The position numbers were made by a program, and so were the translations under genes. A stretch of DNA of 64,000 nt from Ilex aquifolium (taxonomy: Eukaryota > Streptophyta > Magnoliopsida > Aquifoliales > Aquifoliaceae): positions 31,918,244 through 31,982,243 of the forward strand of contig OX637393.1 in the NCBI GenBank assembly GCA_951799425.1, in the 5' to 3' direction. The notes under the pieces were generated by a model. The model was not told where the DNA came from, did no database searches, and was given only the letters and a program-made list of their open reading frames with translations. Position 1 is the first letter of the stretch. Each line of letters opens with the position of its first letter. Shown here piece after piece: positions 47,641 to 58,310 of this stretch.

Positions 47641-47945
47641 GGAGCAACTCACTGGAAGTCGCGTCCGGACGCAATAACATAGAACAAAACCTACTGGAAG
47701 TCGCGTCCGGACGTGACCAAAGAGCTTGAACTCTCTGGAACACGCGTCCGGACGTAACATGATCATGCGTCCGGACGGGAAAATCAACCGTTTCAAATTC
47801 CAGAGGCGCGTTCGGACGGGACCTGTTCATGCGTCCGGACGCGTGCTATTTAAGGCTAATTAAAGCAGTCGTTGAGTCGCGTCCAGACGGAACATCATTA
47901 TACGCCCGGACGCGTGTAAAAAAATTATAAATACCAGGCGCTGAG
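47641..47945 (+). promoter_or_regulatory. Internal GTCCGGAC array plus TATA box, candidate second promoter of Athila A
   Basis: Five exact GTCCGGAC palindromes (47663, 47705, 47745, 47769, 47833) and three one-base variants (about 47811, 47881, 47903), several preceded by ACTGGAAGTCGC as in the LTR. Then TATAAATA at 47926-47933, 100 bp before the ATG of the envelope-position ORF. The LTR promoter has the same order: palindromes, then TATAAATA. Function as a promoter is inferred, not shown. Confidence 0.5.
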
Positions 47946-48025
47946 TGAATTTGTTGCTCAACACTCCTCCAAACCGGAATACACTCCTTCTTCCTCTATA
48001 TTTGCTCATTCATCACGTTTTTGCC

Positions 48026-48938
48026 ATGGCACCACCTCGAGTATCCACATCAAAGAGACCCCGAGTAAACACTCAGGAGGAGGAGGATACCACATTTGAT
48101 CTCGTTTGTTTCCAAACCTTGGAGGCTCGGGTAAGGTTTTTTAAGTACTACGCCCTGAAGCCTGTAGTCTGTGAGAGGAAGATCAAATATGAGGACTTCA
48201 CCGGGTTGGGAGTCCGAGACATTGTCACTTCGAGGCGATGGGCGGGTTTTATGGGTAAAGAGTGGCTATGTATCCCCATCTTAGCGAGAGAATTCTTTAG
48301 CAATGCTGACGATCTCGGGAATGGTCTCATCCATACATATGTTCGGGGGTATAGAGATTAGGGTGGATGCTGTGGCCATAGCTAGGATAATTGGAATGAC
48401 CCAAGCTCGGGTGGTCAACCCAGACTACCCCCAAGCCTATCCTGGAGATGAGGTCGGGCGAGAGCTGCTAGGGGACGATGAGTTTGTTTGGATGGGTAAC
48501 ATTAAATATCTTCAGCAGGGTGATTTGACCAATAAGTATAAGATACTGAACCTCATTTCAATATCAAATGTCCTTCCCTTACTGAGAAACAACCACATCT
48601 ATCTAGACCGTGCTCGCCTGTTGTACGCTATGGGTTCAGGAAAGTCCATTGACCTCCCATCATTGATTTTTTCTGAGATGAGGCGAGCTATCGTGGACCC
48701 GAAAAAGCCATCTCTCCCTTTCGCTGGCTTGGCTACCGCATTGTGCGAGCAGGCAGGAGTGGTGATCGATGCCACTATGGAGCGGGCCAAGAAAGTGGTG
48801 GCACTAAACTCTGGCACCCTTTTGAAAAGTCAGAGTGTGGCTAGGCCAGTGCCAGGTGGGAGGGGGCCAGGGCGAGCAAGCAGCACCACCAGGGGTGGAA
48901 CCAGAGGAGGAGGACTGAGATCAGTTCCTCAATATTGA
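48026..48938 (+). pseudogene. Envelope-position third ORF of Athila A, one frameshift
   Basis: ATG at 48026 in a good context (GCCATGG). First frame to 48361: a basic start (MAPPRVSTSKRPRVNTQEEE), then FKYYALKPVVCERKIKYEDF and WAGFMGKEWLCIPILAREFF. At a run of five Gs near 48346-48350 the frame shifts by one and continues to 48938 with IEIRVDAVAIARIIGMTQAR, LISISNVLPLLRNNHIY, FAGLATALCEQAGVVIDATM and a Gly/Arg-rich end. It resembles the plant-transposon protein domain encoded downstream of pol in many Athila-related elements. No clear signal peptide or membrane segment is seen, so it is not obviously an envelope glycoprotein; its role is unknown. Confidence 0.7.
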
Positions 48939-50898
48939 TGAGGATTTTGAAGTGCCAGTTGATGAGGATACTGATCCCAGGACTGACAGACAGATTCTAT
49001 TTTAGCTGTTGAGATGACAGAGAGAGATGAGGAAGAAGATGAGAGAGTTGAGGGCTCAGATGAGGGGGTTAGGGCAGAGTTCTCAGGATCAGGCAATCCC
49101 CTCATCTTAGCATGTTCTTCTAGGTCCCGGTGTTTGAAAATCTTTTCTTTTATTTTCTTTTTGTATCTGTGAAATCAAGGTCTATTTTTGGTAGATTTTT
49201 GTTGGGCTTGATTTCTGCTATCTTTTGAATATGCATTGTACTTGAATTCTCAATATTATATGAAATGCATATTTTGTTTGGTGTGCTATCAAATATCTAA
49301 ATAACATTTTTATGCATAATTTGACATCACAAGATAGAAATAATTCGCTTAGCTTTAAATTTGTAACTGTTTAAGCATCACATAAAACTTTATTCTATAT
49401 TTTTGTATCTCATATCATGATCTTATAAAAACTCACAATTTGTGCACTTTATACTTTACCAAGTTGGGAATTTATTAGGTGATTTACCTTGAGAACTTGA
49501 AACATAAAGTGGAGATGCATAAAAACCCGGGTGAGTTTTGATTCAATCTTTCTTGGAGGGTTATTTATATTTACTCAATAAAGAATATTTTTATTCAGCT
49601 AATCTCATTCAATAGTCTCATTATTTTTGTTTTGATTAACACCAATATTATAAATGATTGCTTGACTTTGAATTAGTTGCATGGGAAGTGTGTTATCAAA
49701 AGCTCTTGAGATATGATTTTAGGCCATCTTTGATATTATTTGAGCCTAAGCCTTATTCTTTGATTATTATTATCCCTAGAAGCCATGATTGAGCCTTTAA
49801 AGAAAAATTTTATTTCTTATACCCAACATGTAATGACCAAACCAATGAAAAAAAAAATAATATCCTTTACCCTTGGTTATCCCGAGATTGAACTTTTTAT
49901 TACTTATGTAATTTGGGAGATGTTGGTTGAGAAAAGATGATCAAAGATGAAAAAATGGTGCATACTTGTGAATATTTATATTAGATGTCGTGCTATAATT
50001 AAAAAAAATAAAAAATATGAGCAAGTGTTGTAAAATGTGCTTCTAAAGATTGAAGAGTGAAAGGCTATGAAAAGAAATTGGGTTGTGTAATGTACATGTT
50101 CTTTCGGGATAGTCTTTTGAATTCCTGAATATCCTTCGTTTCAAAACCCTAATCCCAAGGCCCCATTACAACCTTAAACAAAGACCTATCTGATCTCAAG
50201 AATGTTTTGATGGATACATGACTTGTGTGAATAGGGAAGAGAAGGGTGATTATTTATTTATGGTGTGTTGATTTCCTTTCATGAGACTATGTCAAATCCT
50301 TTTCTTTTGGATTATGTTCTTCTTAATGGAACATGTGAGCAGTATTTTGTGTTGACTTAAATATCCTCCACTCACATGTGATACTTGAATGTATAGTCAC
50401 TATAATCTGAGAGCATTGTTCATGAGTGAATTATCTAGTGAGATTTTCCATTGAGACGAATGGTTGATAGTTGCAGAGGTGATTACCGGATAAATTATTG
50501 ACTTAGTATAATTAATTCACACTACACATGAGTTTATATGAGAATATGATAAGTGCATACATTTATATAACGTAGAGTTCTGTATTTTGTTTTGCATGTG
50601 CATATGAAAAGGCGTGCAGTTAAATTCTTATATTGTGGTAGCAACTTGTGTTATAAAATTATTATTCAGATATTTGATCACAGGGTAATGTTTGTGGGTA
50701 TCATCTCTGGAAACCCTCACGAGACTATACTCGTCCACTAGGGGAAACCTAGGGGTTTAAATGCTTGTTGCATATGCTAAATGCAATCGTGAGTCCTATG
50801 AAAGTGGTTTTGTTTTGTTTTGTTTTGTTTTGTTTCCTTTAGTCAGTGTTCGTATTTGTTTTTGTTGATATTTGTCTTACTAGGGACTAGCAAGGTCT
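48939..50898 (+). other. Long AT-rich 3' untranslated region of Athila A
   Basis: About 2 kb with no supported ORF between the third ORF and the polypurine tract. Includes a TTTTG pentamer run at about 50807-50830. Confidence 0.6.
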
Positions 50899-50911
50899 AA
50901 GTGGGAAGGTG
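50899..50911 (+). other. Polypurine tract of Athila A
   Basis: AAGTGGGAAGGTG abutting the TGATTAAGG start of the 3' LTR. A second G-rich run (12-13 Gs at about 47418-47430), just downstream of pol, is another purine tract common in this lineage. Confidence 0.75.
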
Positions 50912-51992
50912 TGATTAAGGTCTAATAATCACATTTATTACTAGGAAAGATTGATTATTTAATTATAAAAGTGTGATAAATATAAAAGTTTATCCAAGTT
51001 CGGATGTTATGCTATCAAATGTTGATTTGTGTTAATTTGCAGGACAAAAGCATAATTTTGGAGATAAATTATGGGAAGACGAAGCATAGCTCAAGGGAAA
51101 GCACACTGGAAAGTGCGTCCGGATAGAAGAAGATTACGCGTCCGGACGCGAGTGGCAGAAAGGCGATCAGTAGAAGAATAAACTCACTGGAAGTTGCGTC
51201 CGGACGGTTGAGGGACGTGCGTCCGGACGCGTGTCAAGGACCCGCTAATGCCAGACTTAGAATTCTAACGAAAATCAATCTCTTTCCTAGGAAGTTATAA
51301 ATACAAATTGAAGACCTTGTAAACGGGACTTTTTTTGGCTCACGAATTCATTTAGTTTGTTTTGCAATTCTTTTATCATGTCCGACTAGAAGGTTAAGCT
51401 AGGGCTAGGGAAAACCTCTCAATGAAGTACGGTATTATTATTGACTTTGTACTTAATGATTTATGATATTGTGTTAATTTAATTTCTGATCTTTTAGCAA
51501 CGTTTTTATTCTGTAAAAACTCCTGAGTTGTTGTGCCACGTACATCGATTGCTTGAGTTTCCCTGCGAATAAATAACTGGTTACTCCACGCTTGAAGTAT
51601 TAGCATTATTTCATAAAATGATATGATTGATTTATTATTCAGGTTCTTGAATAATCCTTTGATTATAACTTTTGGTTTCATCACTTGATTTGTTACTTGG
51701 ATTAACCGACATTTAATTCCTGTTTCAAATTAAGCATTGAGTCTTTAGTTATTGCCGTATGAAATTGAGAGGGAGTACCTGATGCTCTAGTATTTTTATT
51801 ACTGTTTTAATTATTAAAATCAATTGTTTTCATTCAACAACTCTTCAAACAAACTTTGCCCTTTTAGGTTATTTTTTTGTATTCGTGTGCTTGTTTTCTT
51901 GTTACAATTCCTTGTGGGATCGACCTCGGACTTTCGAGAATATATTACTCTGTTCAACCTACGCTTGGGTTTACAATTCTAAAGTTGAAGCA
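50912..51992 (+). repeat. 3' LTR of Athila A
   Basis: 1,081 bp, the same length as the 5' LTR. One of the four GTCCGGAC palindromes is mutated (CCGGATAG). Ends GTTGAAGCA, followed by the CTTAT target duplication. Confidence 0.95.
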
Positions 51993-52231
51993 CTTATCTC
52001 ATATTTTGTTTGGAAAAATCTCTTGGAAAGAATCTTATATTCTGTCCAGGAAATCTCACACCTCACACAACTTCAAATCTCAAAGGTTACAATCAATAGG
52101 TCTCCACCACTGCTTACCCCAAAACACTAAGAAGAGTTTCCTGTGGATTCGACTCCGGACTCAAACCGGATTATTACTACAGCTTGACCGTCTGCACTTG
52201 GGTGTACACATTTCGGATCAAGTCAAGTTTT

Positions 52232-52249
52232 TGGCGCCGTTGCCGGGGA
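52232..52249 (+). other. Primer binding site of Athila B, tRNA-Asp type
   Basis: TGGCGCCGTTGCCGGGGA, six bases after the LTR end at 52225, with the same spacing as in Athila A. It identifies the split sequence at 38839-40462 and 51998-52225 as a second Athila LTR. Confidence 0.9.
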
Positions 52250-52343
52250 ACCATGAAAGGTGTTTCAAGGTAAAAGGTAAAAAAACCTTCATCTTTGTAT
52301 ATATTCTTTGGTTTACTGTGAATAACTTTGTTTTATTTTCTTT

Positions 52344-53524
52344 ATGACTGAGGGCACTCCTCACTATCAAAATTTGCCGGCAGAATCTTGTGAGTCTGTG
52401 AATCAGCCTGAACCAAATTCACCTAGATCAGTAGCAGACTCTTGTGAGAGTAATATGACAAATAATGAGAGAAACGGAGAAGTCCCTATGAGAGAGGAGG
52501 AAGTGCCTAACATTCGAACTTTGCGGGATTACTTAAATCCCACAAGAAACAATGTCCCTCTTGTTTTATATTTCCTGAAAATGCTCCTTTCTTTACTGTA
52601 AAGTCGGGGACAGTGCAGTTATTACTCGTGTTTCATGGATTGGATGCAGAAAATTCATATCTGCATATAAAAGATTTTGAGGAAGTGTGTGGAACATTTC
52701 AAGACAATTCTGAACTAGCTAAGATGAAACTTTTTTCTTTCTGTTTAAGGGATAGAGCTAAACAATGGCTAAATTCTTTAAAAGCATTTTCAATACCTAA
52801 CTGGCAGGCATTGCAAAATGAATTTTTTAGAAAAAAATTTCCTCTACACCGCACAAATGCACTAAAAAGGCAAATCATGAATTTTGCGGTTAAAGAAGGA
52901 GAAACTTTTTACCAAAGTTGGGAGAGATTCAAAAATCTGCTCCAATCTTGCCCACATCACGCTTTTGAGAATTGGACTTTGGTAGGATTTTTCTATGACT
53001 CCTTACCCTCTAGACTACGTCAGTTTGTCGAAATGATGGCTCAAGGAGAATTTATGGGAAAAAGTCCGGAGGAGGCATTCAATTTTTTTGACACCATATC
53101 TGACAGTTCTCAGATGTGGGACTCAGCCTCTCCTACCACTGTAGAAGCCAAACCATCTACTTCCTAAGGAGGTAAGTATGTCTTGAGAGAGGATGATGAC
53201 TTGAGAGCAAAAATGTCTATGTTGTCTCGAAAGCTTGAAGCTTTAGAAATGAAGAAAGACCATCAAGTTGCTGTTAGCTCTTCCACATAACAAGTGTGTG
53301 GAATCTGTGCGCTAACAGGACACCCTACTAGGGAGTGTCCTACCATCCCAGCGTTCAAAGAAGTCTTGTTGGAACAAACACATGCAGTTTCCAACTTCAA
53401 CAAGTCTTACTCCAACCCATATTCTGAAACATAAAATCCAGGGTGGCGGAACCACCCGAACTTCAGTTGGAAGAACACACAACCAATGCCCATGAACCAA
53501 CAACAAGGTTCATATCCACCATAA
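52344..53524 (+). pseudogene. Truncated gag of Athila B
   Basis: Starts MTEGTPHYQNLP at 52344. A frame change near 52590-52613 leads to the capsid block (52613-53167: HIKDFEEVCGTF, KQWLNSLKAFSIPNWQ, FPLHRTNALKRQIMNF, YQSWERFKNLLQSCPHH), then a TAA at 53165-53167. Further in the same frame are GGKYVLREDDDL and a CCHC knuckle CGICALTGHPTREC (about 53297), with additional stops. Homology ends near 53524. About half the gag residues match Athila A by eye, so B is a different family. Confidence 0.85.
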
Positions 53525-53798
53525 ACATGATATTTTATCCATCCCTCCAATATTTTATCATTCTAACTTTTCGTTGTACCAAACAAAACATAAAACTAAG
53601 AACCCCTTGCTAATTAATAAAATTAGTATATTAGATTCCAAAATTATGGCCCAAAATTAGATTCTATCAACATTTCTCCTCCACTTGCCCAATGTGAAGC
53701 CCACATGGACTATTTAATGCACCACAGCATCATGGAAATGTTCAGAGAAAGATTAGCTCAGGCCACCAAGAAAATACCTACACTCAATTATACCCACC
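53525..53798 (+). promoter_or_regulatory. Remaining upstream region of the glucosyltransferase
   Basis: Only about 275 bp separate the truncated Athila B from the ATG. A TATA-like CTATTTAATG lies at about 53709-53718, some 80 bp before the ATG, and a CACATG E-box-type motif at about 53702. More distal promoter sequence has been replaced by retrotransposon. Whether these sites work is inferred only. Confidence 0.4.
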
Positions 53799-54285
53799 AT
53801 GTCAATGTCCAAAACCACCCCAAACCGCCACGTTGCGGTGCTTGCATTCCCATTCGCCTCCCACGCAAGCGTCCTCCTAGGCCTTCTCCGCCGCCTGGCC
53901 ACTGCGGCCCCGGCGGTGACATTTTCATTCTTCAGCACAGCCAAATCCAACCGTTCATTATTCTCGGCACCAGCCCCAGAAAACATTAAGCCCTACGACG
54001 TGTCTGATGGTGTCCCAGAGGGGTATGTGTTTGTCGGGAGACCACAGGAGGAGATTGAATTGTTCCTCAAGGTGGCGCCGGAGGAGTTCAGGAAAGGTGT
54101 GGCGGCGGCTGAAGCGGAGATAGCGAGGAGAGTCGGCTGCGTGGTGGCCGACGCGTTTCTGTGGTTTTCCGGCGAGTTGGCGGAGGAGATGGGTGTTCCA
54201 TGGGTGCCGCTTTGGACTTCTGGTGCTTCTTCGCTGTCCATTCATCTTTACACTGACTTCATCAGAGACACCTTTGGAGTGACCA

Positions 54286-54584
54286 GTAAGGACTTCCCAA
54301 TGATTATTTATAGTTTCAGCCCTTAAGTTTTGGTGATATCATAAGCTGACCTCTTGATAGTTAAGATATAATATCAAAATCTCTGATCGAAGTTTTTGTG
54401 AAAATCATTCATGAATGCAATAATAATAATATATCGAGTAAAGAAAAAATTTACCCTTGATCGTCGTAACTAGTTTTCGTAGATCACAGTTGGTTCTTCA
54501 AAACTCTGTTAAAGAATAGTGCGTTCTTTTTTATTTATTTTTGTAGTTAATCTGACCACTGAGTTTTTGATGATATAAATCCAG
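54286..54584 (+). other. Intron of the glucosyltransferase
   Basis: 299 bp, phase 1, donor ACCA|GTAAGG and acceptor AATCCAG|GCACTG. Splicing joins ...FGVTS to TAGRED in frame, the same place UGT78 genes typically carry their single intron. Confidence 0.85.
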
Positions 54585-54830
54585 GCACTGCAGGACGTGA
54601 AGATGAAATCCTTACATTCATTCCTGGACTACGCCTTGGAGATTTGCCAAGTGGGGTCCTCTTTGGAAACTTTGAATCACCCTTCTCAATCATGCTACAC
54701 AAAATGGGTCAAATCCTCCCCAAAGCAAAGGCATTGCTCATAAACTCCTTCGAAGAACTAGAACCCCCACCCCCCCCCCCCCCCCCCCAAGGACGGAGCC
54801 ATGATTTTTGTTTATCCCGGGTTAAGCTAA

Positions 54831-54950
54831 GCATTCATATGACTAACAAAATACAAATGTAAACTCATAAACATATATTTAATAATACAAGCATTCATAT
54901 GACTAACAAAATACAAATGTAAACTCATAAACATATATTTAATAATACAA
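54831..54950. repeat. Exact 60-bp tandem duplication in the hAT 3' end
   Basis: 54831-54890 and 54891-54950 are identical (GCATTCATATGACTAACAAA...), so the duplication is recent. It lies between the transposase stop and the left terminus. Confidence 0.95.
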
Positions 54951-54971
54951 TTGTAAATTCATAAACACTTA

Positions 54972-57279
54972 CTAATGAAATTGGACTCTTCGATCCTTCC
55001 TAGAACAAAAGGCATCTATTATTGAATCTGTATCGATTGCTTCCGTTATTTCTCTTTCAATGTAGACAACTAATGAATCAGTCAAATACTCATCTTCCAT
55101 CTTGTTACGAAGAGTATTTTTGACATGTTTCATGGCTGAAAATGTTCTTTCTGAAGTTGCCGTAGAAACGGGAAGAGTTAAAATAAGACGAATCAACCTA
55201 TCAATCAAATTGTAGGACTCTGTCTTATTTGTTTCTACTAAACCACGACATAATTTTGAAATTGTAGACATACTTTGAAGCCTCTCATGGCGAACCACAT
55301 CAAATTGATAATGATCTAGTTGACATTTCAAATGATGCATGTCTTGTCTATCAAAATCAGCTGCATAAAACTTCTCAGCAAGTACACAAATGCGATCAGG
55401 ATTGAAAGATTTAAAGTTGTCCCGAGGATCTAAAGCAGAGCTGAGCATAAGCAATTTCATTGTCTCTTCATTGAATCTACTATGTAACTCTTCCAACTGA
55501 TGATCAATCGTAGCATTAAATATGTCCATGTGATAGTGATGATCAACTGTAATATTATCATTATGTTGACATGAACGTCTTGCCCCTTTGTACTGAGTGC
55601 TCATATCAGGTATATCGACATCAAATTTCATGCAAACTGATTTCACATGGTCAAGGAGATAATTAAAACCTTCTGCTCGCAAGGTTTGAAGCAATGATTT
55701 TGTCGATGAGACTAAATTCATTGCATTCAAAATATCTAATGATTTATGCTGCAATGCCCGACAAAGCATATCCTTAATCCCCATAATCTTGTGCATAAGA
55801 TGCAATATGAATATGAAATCGAAGGACTTCATTGCCATTAAAGAACCACCAGCTTCCCCACGAATTGTATTTGAAGATCCTTCGTTAACCATACATTCAA
55901 ACACACTAATGATAGCATCATACATATCTATCAGACCGCAAATGGATTCAAAATGTGAGCTCCAACGAGTAGTACCAGCTCGATGCAAAGTACCCATCTG
56001 ATTAGCCCCTTTACCAGTCTCTCGTTCACCACTAGTTATCCCCCTTTCAATCTCAATAGCTTGGGCAGATCGCAACTCTGTATGACGCTTAGGAGAAGCA
56101 TTAATAAGATTGACAATGCATGTCAATTTGGAAAAGAATTGCCATATTGAAATCTCATCTTCAGCAGTTGCAACTAATGCAAGTTGTAAACGATGAGCAA
56201 AGCAATGAACATAGTATGCATACTCACATTCATTGCGGAACAAAGCTTGCAATCCATTAAATGCACCACGCATGTTGCTAGCACCATCATATCCCTGACC
56301 TCGTAAATCTCGAATGTGCAAATTGTGTCGAGTAAGAACTTTTGATATTTTCTTCTTAAGAGTTAAAGAAGTGGTATCTTTAACATGCACAATCTCAAAA
56401 AATCTCTCCTGCAAAAAACCCTGAACATCAACAAATCTCAAAACAATTGCCATCTGTTCTTTATTTTGATGCATCCTTTGCTTCATCAACCAAAATACAA
56501 AACTTGGCATTTCCAACTTCTTCACGGATTTTTTCTCTTACTTTAGTAGCTAGAATATGCAAAATATCTTTTTGGATCATAGGAGACGTATACTTTGCAT
56601 TTCCTGGAGCTTTTTCTAAGACAACATCATTTATCTCAACATTCAACTTTGCCATCAAACTAATCATCTCAATTAGATTACCACGATTTTTTGACATTAC
56701 AGATTCATCACGACCTCTCAAGGCACATCCCTGTAAAGTAAGCCATTGAACACTATCAATGGTAGCCTTAAGACGCAATCGATTTTTCTTTATTTCTTCT
56801 GAACTTTGAACATTCATAACTTTATCAATGTGCACTGATATATTCTTCAACGCCTCAACATTTCTCACAGCATTATTGTGTGTGGAAACAGGACCTCCCA
56901 TATGTGACAAGAAAACACATTTGACCCCATTATTCACTCTCTTCCAGCTACTAAAACCATCAACGGTAAATGCGGGATGTAGAGGTTCACGACCTTGAAA
57001 AACAAAGCACGGAAAGCAAAATGCCGCATCTTTTGAAATAGAATACTCTAGCCATGGAAATTTTTTGTACCAACTTTCTTGAAATCTTCGATTTTGAACT
57101 CCAGTTTTAGTCCTCGGATACTCAACCAAGATAGGTTGATTTGGTCCCCACTTTATATAAGCACGTCTAACTTCATCTTGATTATAAGCAGGATGTTTCC
57201 ATATCGGAATACGCAATGCGGGATCTCGTTCAAGTTCATTCTCATCAAAAGGAATCCTTGGAACTTTTGTTTGAGGTTA
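54972..57279 (-). pseudogene. hAT transposase, TTF-type zinc finger with dimerisation domain, frameshifted
   Basis: Cuts and pastes hAT ends. The N-terminal part (57276 to about 56465) shows the TTF-type region ESWYKKFPWLEYS...AAFCFPCFVF and the start of the catalytic fold KFCILVDEAKD. The C-terminal part (from about 56470 to 54972) has RGQGYDGASNMRG (second catalytic Asp), an insertion domain, and the hAT dimerisation motif PVSTATSERTFSAMKHVK. The two parts are in different frames: near 56467 an extra T after the DAS-K codons creates TAA. A second in-frame TAA at 57277-57279 lies upstream of the LERDPALRIPIW segment and may mark a lost N-terminal start or an unspliced leader. All key motifs are otherwise kept, so decay is recent. 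Confidence 0.85.
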
Positions 57280-58247
57280 AGGACCTTGAGGTTCAACAAC
57301 CGCAGGAATCATAGGAACATCAACACTTGTTGATGTTTCTACTAAACTCAAAGGTTCAAGACTAGAATTTGATGTTTTAACATAGATCTCTATGAAAGTA
57401 AGAGAAAATTCTGCCTACTTTTTTTCCTTTCTTTTAGGCCTTAAATGGATCATTTCTTAGCAACACAACTTGGGTCAAGGAAAAATTAACATGAAATGGC
57501 AACTTATAGTCAAAACAGATCAAATAAAAGGCAAAAAAAAAAAAAGTCAAAACAGATCAAGTTATCCTCTCATCTTCCTGCTAATTACAGATTTATGGGA
57601 AACAGAGCCTCCATTTTCAATTCAATTTTATAATGGTTCGATGTTAATCACAGTACAATTTTATCAATAAACATAGTTCATATCGTGTTCCCTTGATTGA
57701 ATTCCCCGTTGTATTTCGAATATTCAAAAGCTTACACATGCAGCTCTGTTGATATCCCCCATTCTACAGACAACCCCATCAATTGGCAACACAGAATTTA
57801 ATAGGCCAACCAAGAAAAATGAAGGAATTATCGTAGGGTTCATACAAATCTACAAACACAAATTTAGATTGTGATAAAAATAGAGAAGGCGATGATTTCG
57901 AACCTTGGTTTTGGTCTCGATTTTGACAGCTAGAGAGCTAATCCTGGTGGATAGAATTCCGGCGAGACATTCGCCGGCGATGGGGTTGAAGAAGTAAAAA
58001 CCTGGCTGAGCAGTAACAAAGTGTAGTTTCTTAACTTTCTTGATCCTCATAGCTGTGGCCTGTGTGATGTATCTGTAGAGACTAGAGTCTAGACTAGAGA
58101 GAGAGATTTGATGGAAGGAGAGCAGGACTGCAGGAGCCGCCTGTGTTGCGCCGTTGCTTGTCCGAAAATTTGGGGAAGGGACTTGCGTGAGAGAGGAGCT
58201 TTGCAAATTGCAGGTGGGTTGGATGGGATTTATCTGATTTTGGGGAA
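57280..58247 (-). other. 5' leader region of the hAT element
   Basis: Between the transposase and the right terminus. A 118-codon minus-strand frame at 57850-58206 is present but not recognised; it may be leader exon sequence or chance. Confidence 0.4.
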
Positions 58248-58310
58248 GCAGGTGGGCTGGGTTGGGTTAGTTGGGTTGGGTTGGGTTGGATGGGATTTTT
58301 TTTGAGAGTG
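58248..58310 (+). repeat. GGGTT-rich tract near hAT right end
   Basis: Seven or more GGG runs spaced by TT/TTA/CT (GGGCTGGGTTGGGTTAG...), capable in principle of forming a G-quadruplex. Degenerate hAT subterminal repeat is the simplest reading. Confidence 0.6.

Larger units (their letters stand above)
40463..51992 (+). mobile_element. Complete Athila-type retrotransposon A
   Basis: 11,530 bp with two 1,081-bp LTRs, a tRNA-Asp-type primer site, gag, protease-RT-RNase H, integrase, an envelope-position ORF, and a polypurine tract. Flanked by CTTAT (40458-40462, 51993-51997). The LTRs differ at about 20 positions by eye (about 2%), so the insertion is fairly young. Coding defects: TAG codons at 42586 and 42903, a one-base frameshift near 46200, TAA at 46338, TAG at 46842, an altered RT active site, and a frameshift in the third ORF. 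Confidence 0.95.
38839..53524 (+). mobile_element. Athila-type element B: 5' LTR, primer site and truncated gag
   Basis: The LTR starts TGATTAGTACTT at 38839, right after the TGTGA present at the empty site in the left arm. It is interrupted at 40462 by Athila A and resumes after the second CTTAT copy at 51998, ending AAGTCA at 52225. The restored length is about 1,852 bp, with TATAAATA at 39411-39418. A tRNA-Asp-type primer site follows, then gag relics that stop at about 53524. Protease, polymerase and the 3' LTR are gone, and the break lies about 275 bp upstream of the glucosyltransferase ATG. Confidence 0.85.

Noticed and set aside
57850..58206. 118-codon minus-strand frame in the hAT leader
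   Set aside because: Could be a leader exon, but there is no motif, no match recognised and no splice evidence.
58248..58310. Telomere-like repeat
   Set aside because: The units are GGGTT/GGGCT, not the plant TTTAGGG repeat, and the tract lies in a hAT subterminal region.
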